Source: Aestuariivivens sediminis (GTDB lineage Bacteria > Bacteroidota > Bacteroidia > Flavobacteriales > Flavobacteriaceae). Taken from it: a stretch of 64,000 nucleotides of DNA. The DNA lies in assembly GCF_022662105.1 (NCBI RefSeq), contig NZ_JAKMCP010000002.1, forward strand, positions 62,001-126,000. Direction: 5' to 3'. Below, one piece after another: positions 45,492-54,907 of this stretch (its first letter is position 1; each line of letters starts with the position of its first letter). The notes under the pieces are model-generated. The model searched no databases, was not told the DNA's origin, and saw only the letters and a list, made by a program, of their open reading frames with translations. Both the position numbers and the translations under genes were made by a program.

Positions 45492-48400
45492 TTAATTTAT
45501 ATGTTTGGATAGCCTTAAAATATCTCCAAATACCCCTCTTGCAGTAACTTCGGCTCCTGCACCGGCCCCTTGAATGACAATGGGCTGCTCGCCATAGCTC
45601 TCCGTAAATATTTCGAAAATAGCATCGCTACCTTTCACATGACCCAAAGTGCTGTCTTCCGGAATGGATATGAGTTTCACTTCTAAATTCCCTTTATCTT
45701 GTGATAAATCTCCCGACAAATCTCCTACAAAACGCAATACATGATTCGGTTTTTGACGGTCTTTTATCTTTTGAAATTCCTCATCTAATACCTCCAATTG
45801 CGATAAAAAGGCATCTACAGAAATACGTTGATAGGCTTCAGGAATTAAATTCTGAATGGAAACATCTTTAAATTCATTTTGCAAATCCAGCTCTCGTGCC
45901 AAAATCAACAGTTTCCTGGCCACATCATTCCCAGAAAAGTCCTCCCTCGGATCCGGTTCTGTAAAGCCTTTATCTATGGTCTCTTGTACAATAGCACTAA
46001 AAGGTTTGTTCTTCACTGAAAAATTATTGAACAAATAACTAAGGGTTCCAGAAAACACACCACGAATTCTTGTAATATTCTCACCAGATTCATGCAAAAG
46101 TTTAATAGTATCTATTAACGGCAAGCCTGCTCCTACAGTTGTCTCATATAAATATTGCTTATTATGGTTTTTTAAATGCTTCCGTAACTCCTTATAAAAT
46201 TCAAAGGATATGGTATTGGCTATTTTATTAGAAGAAACCAAATCGAAACCTGCATCAACCAAGGGGATATAATTTCTATAAAACTCCGTGCTCGCAGTGT
46301 TATCGACTGCAATAAGATTTTCTAAATGGTGTGATTTGGCAAATGTAACAACGTCTTCAATACTGCTGGCTAAAGGTGAAGTTTTCATATGTTGTCGCCA
46401 ATTTGCATCGACTCCCTTTTTATTGAGCAACAATTTTCTGGAGTTTGCAATAGCAAAAACATTTAAATGGATCCCTTTTCGCTTTTCAATCTCATCCTTG
46501 GACTTTAAAATCTGATTGATTAGTGCCCCTCCAACACCTCCGTGGCCAAAAATAGCAATGTTTATTTTTTTGGATATCCCAAAAATTTCACCATGAATGA
46601 CATTCAGGGCTTTATGTAACTGATTTTTCTTAACGACCAAACTCACATTTTTACCCGTAACCGTATTGTTGAACAATAAGGGAGTTATTTGGTTTTTAAT
46701 AAGCGCATTGTATGGTTTGTGAAATGTACTCAATTCTATACCCACAATTGAAATAACAGACACATCGTCTACGACATCTATTTTGTTCACATCCTGCGAA
46801 TAGAAATCATTTTCAAATTCACGCTCCAAAGCGATTACCGCTTGGGTTGCTTTATCGGCATCAATGATAAACCCAATACCCCTTTCTGAAGATCCCTGGG
46901 ATATTATACTCACACTAATATCCTTGTTGGCCAAGGCACCGAATATCCTGGCATCAACCCCACTTTTACCCAAAAGTCCTCGTCCTTCCAGGTTTAACAA
47001 TGCAACATTATCCAATACCGATAGCGAGGTCACTTCCTTAGAACTAGGTTTTGCCGTAATTAAAGTTCCTTCGTCATCTTCATTAAAAGTATTTAAAATC
47101 CGTAAATTGATGTTCTTCTCCACTAAGGGAATAATGGTTTTGGCATGCAACACGTGAGCCCCAAAATTGGCCAATTCATTCGCTTCACTAAATGACAGTT
47201 CCTTTATTTTTTTAGCGTCTTCTACCAAATCCGGGTTTGCAGTATAAATCCCATTCACATGGGTGTAGTTCTGCAATTCTTCTGCGTCTAAATAATTAGC
47301 CAACAACGCTGCAGTATAGTTACTACCATTCCTTCCTAAAGTGGTTGTCTCATTCTTTAAATTTGAAGCAATAAAACCGGTAACTATATTAACCGTTTCC
47401 CCATTATTTTGCTTAAAATATTGCTTGATATTTTCTTTTGAGGTTTGTGAAATGGGTTGTGCATTACCAAAAACATCATCTGTTTTAATGAGTTCTCGCG
47501 AGTCGGTGGCTTTTGCCTTAATCCCTCTTTGGTTTAATAAGGCCGTAACCATTTTAACCGACATTAATTCTCCTTGCGCCAAAATTTCATCTTTGGTTTT
47601 CTTGCTGTAATCCCTAAGCAAGCTAACTCCTTCAAATAATTTATTTAAAATTGAAAATTCCTCTGAAAAGTCAATGGATTTTAAAGGTTCCAATTGATAT
47701 GTTTTAAAGATATCAAATGAAGTTTTATAATCCTCGCCCTTTAAGGCTTCATTTAAAACAGTTTCCAAATCGTCTGTGGCACTACCTCGGGCAGAAACCA
47801 CTACGGTAATGCGTTCCCCTTCAAGGACTTTCTTTTCGATGATGGAAACAACCTTTTCAAGACCTTTACCATTTGCCAAGGATTTACCACCAAATTTCAG
47901 TACTTTCATTCTTTTCTTTTTAGAATCGGGCACAAAAATGCCTTCTATAATTTTTTCTAATTGTTCATATTCCATTAAAAAAGCATCATGCCCGTGTAAG
48001 GAGTGAATTTCATTATACGTTACATTGGCATGGGTTACCGCAAGTTGTTTGTGGGTTTGTCTATTTTCCTCGGCCGTAAAGAACAGATCTGAGTCTACTC
48101 CTACGATATGAATGTTAGCCTCAATACGTTCTAACACATTAAAATCGGGATTTCGATCTTTGGTAACATCAATGGTCTTTAACAATTGGTTCATCAATTT
48201 ATAAGCTGATAACTGAAAACGCTCTTGTAACTTTTTACCATGATGCAACAACCAACTTTCTACATTAAAAATCTCTAAATCCTCATTTTTCGAACGCTGA
48301 AAACGGGCTTTAAACGATTCTGGTGTTCGATAGCATAACATGGCATGCATCCGTGCGTCGTGTACCGGATTTTTGGAATTCAACAAAAACTGTTCTTGAA

Positions 48401-48893
48401 TTTGACAATTGGCTATTAACCAATCCGTAGATTTCCAATCGGTGGCCACAGGTATTAAATGCTCCGTAACGTCTGGTTTTAAAACTGCCATTTCCCAGGC
48501 AATACCTCCTCCTAAAGAGCCTCCTATTACTGCAAATAGTTTTCCCGTGTTTAATCGTTCTAAGCCAATTAAAAATAGGGAAGCAACATCTCGTGCTACA
48601 AAATCCTTATAATTATCTATAACGAATCCGTCATAACCATTACCGGGAATATTAAAAGCCAAAATAGTGTAGCGATTGGTATCTATGACCTTATCAACCC
48701 CAATCAAATCCTGCCACCATCCATCTTCACCCGCCACGTTACTGTTTCCTGTCAAAGCATGGTTCACCAACACTACCGGTGCCGTCCCCAACTTCTGACC
48801 GAACAACTGATAACTTAATTTTATCTCGGGGATAAGTACCTTACTGACGGTGGTAAAGTTTGAAATAATGATATGTTCTAATTCGTGTTTCAA
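45492..48893 (-). CDS. thrA: Homoserine O-acyltransferase / aspartokinase / homoserine dehydrogenase fusion
   Basis: A 1133-residue three-enzyme protein. Residues 1 to about 325 are a MetX-like alpha/beta hydrolase with nucleophile Ser126 (GGSLGG), acid in VGVDSD (Asp267 or Asp269) and His302 (LHGHDAFL). From Met329 (KFGGKS) to about 790 is aspartokinase with ACT domains. From about 795 to the end is homoserine dehydrogenase (FGHGGVGGALINQIL, GTLSYLFN, DPREDFSGNDVARKLLIL). The reading frame runs through without a stop, so the protein makes homoserine and then acylates it. Three bases separate it from metY upstream. Confidence 0.92.
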   Translation of the reverse strand: MKHELEHIIISNFTTVSKVLIPEIKLSYQLFGQKLGTAPVVLVNHALTGNSNVAGEDGWWQDLIGVDKVIDTNRYTILAFNIPGNGYDGFVIDNYKDFVARDVASLFLIGLERLNTGKLFAVIGGSLGGGIAWEMAVLKPDVTEHLIPVATDWKSTDWLIANCQIQEQFLLNSKNPVHDARMHAMLCYRTPESFKARFQRSKNEDLEIFNVESWLLHHGKKLQERFQLSAYKLMNQLLKTIDVTKDRNPDFNVLERIEANIHIVGVDSDLFFTAEENRQTHKQLAVTHANVTYNEIHSLHGHDAFLMEYEQLEKIIEGIFVPDSKKKRMKVLKFGGKSLANGKGLEKVVSIIEKKVLEGERITVVVSARGSATDDLETVLNEALKGEDYKTSFDIFKTYQLEPLKSIDFSEEFSILNKLFEGVSLLRDYSKKTKDEILAQGELMSVKMVTALLNQRGIKAKATDSRELIKTDDVFGNAQPISQTSKENIKQYFKQNNGETVNIVTGFIASNLKNETTTLGRNGSNYTAALLANYLDAEELQNYTHVNGIYTANPDLVEDAKKIKELSFSEANELANFGAHVLHAKTIIPLVEKNINLRILNTFNEDDEGTLITAKPSSKEVTSLSVLDNVALLNLEGRGLLGKSGVDARIFGALANKDISVSIISQGSSERGIGFIIDADKATQAVIALEREFENDFYSQDVNKIDVVDDVSVISIVGIELSTFHKPYNALIKNQITPLLFNNTVTGKNVSLVVKKNQLHKALNVIHGEIFGISKKINIAIFGHGGVGGALINQILKSKDEIEKRKGIHLNVFAIANSRKLLLNKKGVDANWRQHMKTSPLASSIEDVVTFAKSHHLENLIAVDNTASTEFYRNYIPLVDAGFDLVSSNKIANTISFEFYKELRKHLKNHNKQYLYETTVGAGLPLIDTIKLLHESGENITRIRGVFSGTLSYLFNNFSVKNKPFSAIVQETIDKGFTEPDPREDFSGNDVARKLLILARELDLQNEFKDVSIQNLIPEAYQRISVDAFLSQLEVLDEEFQKIKDRQKPNHVLRFVGDLSGDLSQDKGNLEVKLISIPEDSTLGHVKGSDAIFEIFTESYGEQPIVIQGAGAGAEVTARGVFGDILRLSKHIN

Positions 48894-48896
48894 TCT

Positions 48897-50171
48897 CTAA
48901 ATTTTATCGAATGCTGCTTTTAAATCTGCTTTTAAATCCTCTATATCTTCTATACCTGCAGACAACCTAATTAAATCTGCCGACACTCCTGCCGATTCCT
49001 GTTCTGCTTCGGTTAACTGTTGGTGTGTGGTACTTGCCGGATGAATTATCAACGATTTGGTGTCGCCAATATTCGCCAGTAACGAAAATAATTTGGTTTC
49101 GTCGGCAATGGTTTTAGCCGCTTCAAAACCCCCTTTGGCACCAAAAGTTACAATCCCACTTTGTCCCTTGGGTAAATATTTATCCGCTAAAGTTTTGTAC
49201 TTACTACTTTTCAACCCCGGATAATTAACCCAGGCGACCTCCTCTTGTTCTTCAAGCCATGTTGCCAATGCCAAGGCATTTTCGCTATGTTTTTTAATTC
49301 TAATCGGCAGAGTTTCCAATCCCTGAAGGATATTAAACGCATTCGTTGGACTTAATGCACCTCCGAAATCTCTAAGACCTTCTAAAATAAGTTTAAAGGT
49401 ATATGAGGCCGCCCCCAAGGTTTCATAATATTTCAACCCGTGATATCCAGCTGAAGGTTCAGTAAACTCCGGAAATTTTCCGTTAGACCAATCAAATGTT
49501 CCCGCATCGATAATCGCTCCCCCAATTGAAGTTCCCTGGCCACCAATGTATTTGGTCAAAGAATGAATTACAATATCCGCTCCATGTTTTATAGGATTCA
49601 ACAACACAGGGGTCGCTACGGTATTATCCACTATAAACGGTACTCCTGCTCGTTTTGAATGTTCAGCAATAGCCTCCAGATCCAACACATCTAATTTAGG
49701 GTTCCCTAAGGATTCCACAAAAAATGCGCGTGTATTTTCTTGAACGGCTTCTGAAAAATTTTCAGGATCTGAGGCATCAACAAATGTTGTGGTTATTCCC
49801 AATCTAGGCAAGGTCACATTAAGTAAATTATAGGTTCCACCATACAAACTACTCGATGCTATAATATGGTCGCCAGCACGTAAAAGGGTTAACAGTCCTG
49901 TGGAGATGGCAGACGTTCCAGATGCAAATACCACGGCTCCAATACCACCTTCAACAGCCGCTAAACGCTCCTGTAAAATTTGATTGGTCGGATTGTTCAA
50001 CCGGGTATAGATAAAGCCCAATTCCTTGAGCGAAAATAAATTGGCCGCATGTTCGGAATCTCTAAAAACATAGGACGTAGTTTGGTAAATAGGAATTGCC
50101 CGGGTCCCAGAATGTTGGGTAACATCGTGCCCGGCGTGTAAGGCGTTTGTTGCTAAATGGTGTGTGCTCAT
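48897..50171 (-). CDS. metY: O-acetylhomoserine sulfhydrylase
   Basis: A 424-residue PLP enzyme forming homocysteine from O-acetylhomoserine and sulfide. Blocks: YTRLNNPTNQILQERLAALEGG-like region near residue 55-80, SLTKYIGGQGTSIGG (PLP Lys) and HPASTTHQQL. The longer length and the insert around residues 225-250 set it apart from metZ and match the MetY type. First gene after the SAM-I riboswitch at 50283 and upstream of the MetX-ThrA fusion, so SAM would repress it. Confidence 0.93.
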   Translation of the reverse strand: MSTHHLATNALHAGHDVTQHSGTRAIPIYQTTSYVFRDSEHAANLFSLKELGFIYTRLNNPTNQILQERLAAVEGGIGAVVFASGTSAISTGLLTLLRAGDHIIASSSLYGGTYNLLNVTLPRLGITTTFVDASDPENFSEAVQENTRAFFVESLGNPKLDVLDLEAIAEHSKRAGVPFIVDNTVATPVLLNPIKHGADIVIHSLTKYIGGQGTSIGGAIIDAGTFDWSNGKFPEFTEPSAGYHGLKYYETLGAASYTFKLILEGLRDFGGALSPTNAFNILQGLETLPIRIKKHSENALALATWLEEQEEVAWVNYPGLKSSKYKTLADKYLPKGQSGIVTFGAKGGFEAAKTIADETKLFSLLANIGDTKSLIIHPASTTHQQLTEAEQESAGVSADLIRLSAGIEDIEDLKADLKAAFDKI

Positions 50172-50257
50172 TTTTCTAATTTTTTTTAATTATGGATTAA
50201 AAAGCCAAATGTACCTCTAAGGTGTACCTAATAGAAAAATGTTAAAAAGAATTTGCA

Positions 50258-50278
50258 AAAATTACTGAAAGTAATTTT
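50258..50278 (-). terminator. AT-rich hairpin between riboswitch and metY
   Basis: AAAATTACT and AGTAATTTT pair perfectly over 9 bp with a 3-base loop, 4 bases downstream of the riboswitch's P1 helix. On the minus strand only one further T follows the stem before GC, so it is a poor intrinsic terminator. It may be part of the expression platform. Confidence 0.35.
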
Positions 50279-50282
50279 GTTG

Positions 50283-50424
50283 GTTATCTATCCGAGAGGT
50301 CCTGACAACAGACTGAAAATTTCAGTACATCATTTAGGACAGGGTAGAATTTAGCACCTTCTCTACATAGATAGAGGGTTGCTAAGGTTTCACAGGGTCT
50401 AATCCCTCCACCTTTCTTGATAAC
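50283..50424 (-). ncRNA. SAM-I riboswitch (S box) upstream of metY
   Basis: The minus strand carries GTTATCAAGAAAGGTGGAGG, a GACCC element, GAAACCTTAGCAACC and AAGGTGCTAAATTC, the conserved S-box core. P1 is closed by GTTATC (50424-50419) and GATAAC (50288-50283). P4 is longer than in the metH copy, with GTCCT/AGGAC enclosing ACTGAA/TTCAGT. Expected to repress metY, the MetX-ThrA fusion, metZ and perhaps the Rrf2 gene when SAM is high. Confidence 0.92.
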
Positions 50425-50455
50425 ATCTCAATACGTATTTTGAACTTTACTAATG

Positions 50456-50488
50456 CAAATATTCGGTTAGAAAAATTTAATATCCAAA
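50456..50488 (-). promoter_or_regulatory. Candidate promoter of the metY operon
   Basis: On the minus strand, TTTG (50488-50485), a 21-base spacer and AATATTTG (50463-50456) match the Bacteroidetes promoter with one mismatch. The riboswitch begins about 31 bases downstream. Confidence 0.45.
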
Positions 50489-50514
50489 TTTTTCAATGGG
50501 AAATTCCAAAAAAA

Positions 50515-52065
50515 TTATTTTTTACCTTGATTTTCTAAAAATTTATTTCGGATCACCTGAGCAATAGGTTGATTGTTAATTTTAGATTCCAGCCAGGAAA
50601 TAATATCCAAATATAAAAACGGTCGTTTTTGGTATGGGTCATCTTCAAAAGCCTTTAATTTTTTATGTAATTTGATGAATGCGCCCTTAACTTCATGCGG
50701 ATATATATCACCCAATCCCCTTAGAAATCTAATAATCTCTTTTTGTACTTCATACAAATCTTCCATTTTTATTAAAAACTTATAGGTACTTTTAATGAGT
50801 ACATCCAAGTTGTAATCCAGACCGGCTTCGTAATGCGCCACTAAATTTAAAATTCTAGAAAAGCATAGCAAATCTTCACGCATTTGCAAGGACTTATTAC
50901 TTATTATTTTATCCAAAAAAACGATGCATTTTTTAGTGTCTCCAGCACCAAAGTACATACTGGCTATTTTGTAATAAAAAACCATGATGTGATGTTCGTC
51001 AATTCTATCTTTATAATGTTGAAGTTGTCTTAAGAGTTCGTCAATTAAAGGCAAGCCTTCTTTAAAACTACCTTCTATAAAATGCAAATTGAATTTGTTA
51101 TTGTAGACGTATAGAAATGCTAATCCCTCATTATTATCATCCAAAGGAAACCACTTTTTTTTAGTTACCTCCTCCAGTTTCGTCAAGGTGTCTTTAAACT
51201 TTTCATATTGCCGTAAATAAAAAAGTGCTTCTAATAAATAATGATTGCCCCTTAAGAAAAAAACGGGATTTAAAACAATCATATCTTTATTGTCATAGAA
51301 GAGATCGACCCATTTGGAAGCATACTTATAACAGGATAAAAAATCTACCGTTAAAAAACTGTACCACAAATAGGATTTATACAACCATAGCTTTTCACGA
51401 AAACCCAATTTATTAATGTCGTATTTAGGAAGTCTGTTATTGAAGTATTTAGTGATAACCTGATGCTCCTTATCATTCTTTACGTAACCCGTTTTTAAGA
51501 AAATTCCGTACAGTTGCAATGACAAATTAGATAATTTACTAGCTAAAACATTTTGTAAACTCAGTTCTTTGGCTTGAATGGTTAACTCATCCGCCCGGTT
51601 ACTAATGCTTCTTGTAATGTATTGTGATTCAATAACTTTTTCAAGTTCGACAATCTCATAGGCCACGTTTTTTTCCTCATGGGCTATAGCCAAATTTTTG
51701 GCCTTATCCAATATTTTCAAACTTTGCTTGTACAGGCCCTTATGATATAGAATGGTCGCAAAATCGAGTTGTTCCCGAATTTGAATCCTAATATTTTGAT
51801 GTGATGGGTTAAGTCTTAAACTTATCAATATTTGCTTATAGAGATGTGCTTTTAAATTGGACAATTGTTGTTTTTTAACAATTCCCTTTTTAAGAATAAC
51901 GGTTTCATCATAAACTGAAAGTTTATCCAATATATTGAAAAGCGTTAAAAATTTTGAATCTTCATTAACCCCCAATCTTCCAACATAAAGCTTGAATTGT
52001 CTTTTTTCCGACTTGGACAAAGATTTTACCAGCACAAACAAATTATCTTTTTGCTCTCTTGTCAT
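50515..52065 (-). CDS. Hypothetical protein with TPR-like helical repeats
   Basis: A 516-residue, almost entirely alpha-helical protein without signal peptide or membrane segments. It opens with a Lys-rich block (KSLSKSEKRQFKLYVGRL) and shows repeated 30-40-residue helical pairs such as LYHKGLYKQSLKILDKAKNLAI, the spacing of tetratricopeptide repeats. Lys-rich composition and cytoplasmic location suggest a scaffold, but no partner is known. Divergent from leuA and separated from metY by the riboswitch leader. Confidence 0.72.
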   Translation of the reverse strand: MTREQKDNLFVLVKSLSKSEKRQFKLYVGRLGVNEDSKFLTLFNILDKLSVYDETVILKKGIVKKQQLSNLKAHLYKQILISLRLNPSHQNIRIQIREQLDFATILYHKGLYKQSLKILDKAKNLAIAHEEKNVAYEIVELEKVIESQYITRSISNRADELTIQAKELSLQNVLASKLSNLSLQLYGIFLKTGYVKNDKEHQVITKYFNNRLPKYDINKLGFREKLWLYKSYLWYSFLTVDFLSCYKYASKWVDLFYDNKDMIVLNPVFFLRGNHYLLEALFYLRQYEKFKDTLTKLEEVTKKKWFPLDDNNEGLAFLYVYNNKFNLHFIEGSFKEGLPLIDELLRQLQHYKDRIDEHHIMVFYYKIASMYFGAGDTKKCIVFLDKIISNKSLQMREDLLCFSRILNLVAHYEAGLDYNLDVLIKSTYKFLIKMEDLYEVQKEIIRFLRGLGDIYPHEVKGAFIKLHKKLKAFEDDPYQKRPFLYLDIISWLESKINNQPIAQVIRNKFLENQGKK

Positions 52066-52129
52066 AGTTACAAAATCAATGCTAATTAATTGTTTTACAA
52101 GTAATTAAATAAACTATTATTGATTTAAA

Positions 52130-52150
52130 CATCGTAATAACCATACGATG
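52130..52150. promoter_or_regulatory. Inverted repeat upstream of leuA
   Basis: CATCGTA (52130-52136) and TACGATG (52144-52150) are perfect inverted arms with a 7-base spacer, 63 bases before the leuA start, in the gap shared with the divergent hypothetical gene. Possible operator; no T-run, so not a terminator. Confidence 0.3.
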
Positions 52151-52213
52151 AATTCTGTTTTTACGAAACCAAAATATACATTCGTATTACAATAAGAAAA
52201 TATATTTTAATAA

Positions 52214-53389
52214 ATGTCTGATAATAGAGTCCAAATTTTTGATACTACGCTAAGGGATGGCGAACAAGTTCCCGGTTGTAAACTAAATACTGAACAGAAA
52301 TTAGTAATCGCTGAACAACTGGATAACTTAGGTGTAGATATTATTGAAGCTGGTTTTCCGGTATCAAGCCCTGGAGACTTTAAATCGGTTGAAGCTATTT
52401 CTAAGATTGTAAAACATGCTACGGTCTGTGGTTTGACGCGCTCCGTGGAAAATGATATAAAAGTTGCTGCCGAAGCTCTTAAACATGCTAAAACTGCACG
52501 AATTCATACAGGTATTGGAACATCCGATTCCCATATAACCCATAAGTTCAAATCCAATCGGGAAGCCATAATTGAACGTGCTGTAAAGGCTGTAAGCTAT
52601 GCCAAATCATTTGTGGAAGATGTTGAGTTTTACGCTGAAGATGCAGGTAGAACGGATAACGATTACTTGGCTCGGGTTTGTGAAGAAGTGATTAAAGCAG
52701 GTGCAACCGTTCTAAATATTCCTGATACCACAGGGTATTGTTTGCCTAATGAATATGGGGCAAAAATAAAATACCTTAAAGAAAACGTAAAAGGAATCGA
52801 TAAAGCCATTTTATCCTGCCATTGTCATAACGATTTAGGACTGGCTACGGCCAACTCTATAGAAGGGGTTATTAATGGTGCCCGACAAATAGAGTGTACC
52901 ATTAACGGTATTGGTGAGCGAGCTGGAAATACAGCCTTAGAAGAAGTGGTCATGATTTTAAAACAACACCCTTATTTAAATCTGGATACAGGGATACAAA
53001 CTGAAATGCTATATGGTATTAGCCAGTTGGTTTCGGATAGCATGGGTATTTTCACTCAACCCAACAAAGCTATTGTTGGTGCAAACGCCTTTGCCCACAG
53101 TTCCGGTATACACCAGGACGGTGTAATAAAAAATCGTGAAACCTATGAAATCATAGATCCGAAAGCAGTTGGCGTAACGGAATCGGCTATCGTACTTACC
53201 GCCAGAAGCGGAAGGGCGGCATTAGCCTACAGGGCAAAGAATATTGGGTATGAGTTAACCAAACTTCAGTTGGATGAAATTTATGTTGATTTTCTCAATT
53301 TCGCTGATAACAAGAAGGAAATAGACGATAACGATATACATCAAATTATTGAAAATAGCAGAGTATATAAAGAAATTACTTCTGCTTAA
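52214..53389 (+). CDS. leuA: 2-isopropylmalate synthase, short form
   Basis: Condenses acetyl-CoA with 2-oxoisovalerate, the first leucine step. DTTLRDGEQ, the metal HxH ([13 protein letters not shown]) and [15 protein letters not shown] are all present. At 391 residues it stops before the C-terminal LeuA dimer domain that normally carries leucine feedback, so it is probably not allosterically controlled in the usual way. It could also be a related synthase (citramalate or homocitrate type); partnership with leuB favours isopropylmalate. No leuC or leuD is adjacent. Confidence 0.88.
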   Translation: MSDNRVQIFDTTLRDGEQVPGCKLNTEQKLVIAEQLDNLGVDIIEAGFPVSSPGDFKSVEAISKIVKHATVCGLTRSVENDIKVAAEALKHAKTARIHTGIGTSDSHITHKFKSNREAIIERAVKAVSYAKSFVEDVEFYAEDAGRTDNDYLARVCEEVIKAGATVLNIPDTTGYCLPNEYGAKIKYLKENVKGIDKAILSCHCHNDLGLATANSIEGVINGARQIECTINGIGERAGNTALEEVVMILKQHPYLNLDTGIQTEMLYGISQLVSDSMGIFTQPNKAIVGANAFAHSSGIHQDGVIKNRETYEIIDPKAVGVTESAIVLTARSGRAALAYRAKNIGYELTKLQLDEIYVDFLNFADNKKEIDDNDIHQIIENSRVYKEITSA

Positions 53390-53399
53390 CAAAAAAAAC

Positions 53400-54518
53400 A
53401 TGAAATTAAACATAGCTGTTTTACCAGGTGACGGCATAGGTCCGGAAGTCACCGCTCAGGCCGTAAAGGTTTTGAAGGCTATTGCTATGGAGTTTAATCA
53501 TGTTTTTACTTTTAAAAAAGCATTGATTGGTGCTTGCGCCATAGATAAAACGGGCAACCCGTTACCCGAAGAAACCATTAGCATTTGCGAAGAAGCAGAT
53601 GCTATTTTGTTTGGAGCTATTGGACATACCAAATACAATAACGACACCGAGTCCACTGTACGTCCGGAGCAAGGGCTTTTGGGTCTTAGGAAAACCTTCG
53701 ATCTCTACACCAATATAAGACCTGTTATTGCCTATGATGATTTATTATACAAATCATCCTTAAAAATAAAACAAATACGAGGGACCGATTTATTGATTTA
53801 TCGTGAGTTGACAGGTGGCATCTATTTTGGTGATAAATTTTTAAGTGCTGACGGCAATCATGCTTCAGATACCTGTGCCTATTCTCGATTTGAAATTGAG
53901 CGGATTGCACATCAGGCCTTTAAAGCGGCACAATCCAGAAAGAGAAAGTTAACTTTAGTTGACAAAGCCAATGTTTTGGCCAGTTCCAAGCTCTGGCGTA
54001 AGGTTGTTCTTGAACTGTCCCCACAATATCCTGACGTTGAATTGAATTGTATTTATATTGATAATGCGGCAATGCAGCTCATTATCAACCCCAAGCAATT
54101 CGATGTTATTCTAACCGAGAATATGTTTGGCGACATCCTATCTGAAGAAGCCAGTGTTATAGTGGGGTCCATTGGTTTATTGGCCTCTGCATCTATAGGT
54201 GATAAGTATGTGATGTTTGAACCCATTCACGGGGCCTATACAAAAGCTGCCAATAAAGGCATTGCAAATCCCATAGCGTCCATCTTATCGGCGGCCCTGT
54301 TATTGGACCATTTTGGATTGACTGAAGAGGCTTCCCTGATTAGAACAGGCGTTGATAAATCCTTACAATTACACATTACCACACCAGACCTCAATACCAA
54401 ATACGATCATATTACAACGACCAAGGTTGGTGATTTTATTGAAGATTTTATAAATAACCCTAACGAAACTAATTTAAACTTTACTAACATACATTTAGGA
54501 CAATCCACTATTATTTAA
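53400..54518 (+). CDS. leuB: 3-isopropylmalate dehydrogenase
   Basis: NAD-dependent oxidative decarboxylation of 3-isopropylmalate. Signature blocks are LPGDGIGPEV at the N-terminus, RELTGGIYFG, and TENMFGDILSEEASVIVGS. I place the start at the ATG 53400, 10 bases after the leuA stop; the ORF could begin at 53349 inside leuA, but that would add 17 residues not seen in the family. The 372 residues include a tail about 15-20 residues longer than usual. Confidence 0.93.
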   Translation: MKLNIAVLPGDGIGPEVTAQAVKVLKAIAMEFNHVFTFKKALIGACAIDKTGNPLPEETISICEEADAILFGAIGHTKYNNDTESTVRPEQGLLGLRKTFDLYTNIRPVIAYDDLLYKSSLKIKQIRGTDLLIYRELTGGIYFGDKFLSADGNHASDTCAYSRFEIERIAHQAFKAAQSRKRKLTLVDKANVLASSKLWRKVVLELSPQYPDVELNCIYIDNAAMQLIINPKQFDVILTENMFGDILSEEASVIVGSIGLLASASIGDKYVMFEPIHGAYTKAANKGIANPIASILSAALLLDHFGLTEEASLIRTGVDKSLQLHITTPDLNTKYDHITTTKVGDFIEDFINNPNETNLNFTNIHLGQSTII

Positions 54519-54562
54519 TTATTTTGAGTTAGTCACCAAAAATTAAAAATATTGGGATTTTT

Positions 54563-54591
54563 AAGTGCATCTTCCGATGCACTTTTTTTTT
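54563..54591 (+). terminator. Intrinsic terminator of leuA-leuB
   Basis: AAGTGCATC (54563-54571) and GATGCACTT (54576-54584) form a 9-bp stem with a TTCC loop, followed by a run of Ts. It lies 44 bases after the leuB stop. Confidence 0.88.
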
Positions 54592-54907
54592 GGTGACAAC
54601 TAACGATAGCTTCTATTCTGTGGTTTAGGATTAGCGTTCTATGAATTGCTTCATAAATTATCTGGCAGATAAGCAACGGACCTGATGATATCTTGATGAA
54701 GTTCGTTCTTAAATGGTTGTAGCTATGTTAAGGTCTTAATGTAGCTCATAGTTTTTTAAAGCTTACGATCTCTTAATTAAAAATGGAGCCTTACTTCTGC
54801 TTCATTAAATTATAAATAATCATATCTCATCCCTACTAAAATAAGTATGACACTATGCCAACAAAACGTCATACCAGATGGTGTTATCACATTACCTCAG
54901 TGTCTCA
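54592..54907. other. Intergenic DNA between leuB and the TSUP gene
   Basis: No gene-like ORF. GTATGAC (54845-54851) and GTCATAC (54868-54874) form a 7-bp stem over a 16-base loop; no T-tract follows on either strand. Nothing else recognised. Confidence 0.4.

Noticed and set aside
47341-47610. Antisense ORFs inside the MetX-ThrA fusion gene.
   Set aside because: They overlap a well-supported coding region in full and encode no recognisable protein; they are by-products of its codon use.
52148-52195. A 15-codon ORF (MNSVFTKPKYTFVLQ) before leuA, considered as a leucine leader peptide.
   Set aside because: Only one Leu, and no terminator hairpin or T-run between it and leuA.
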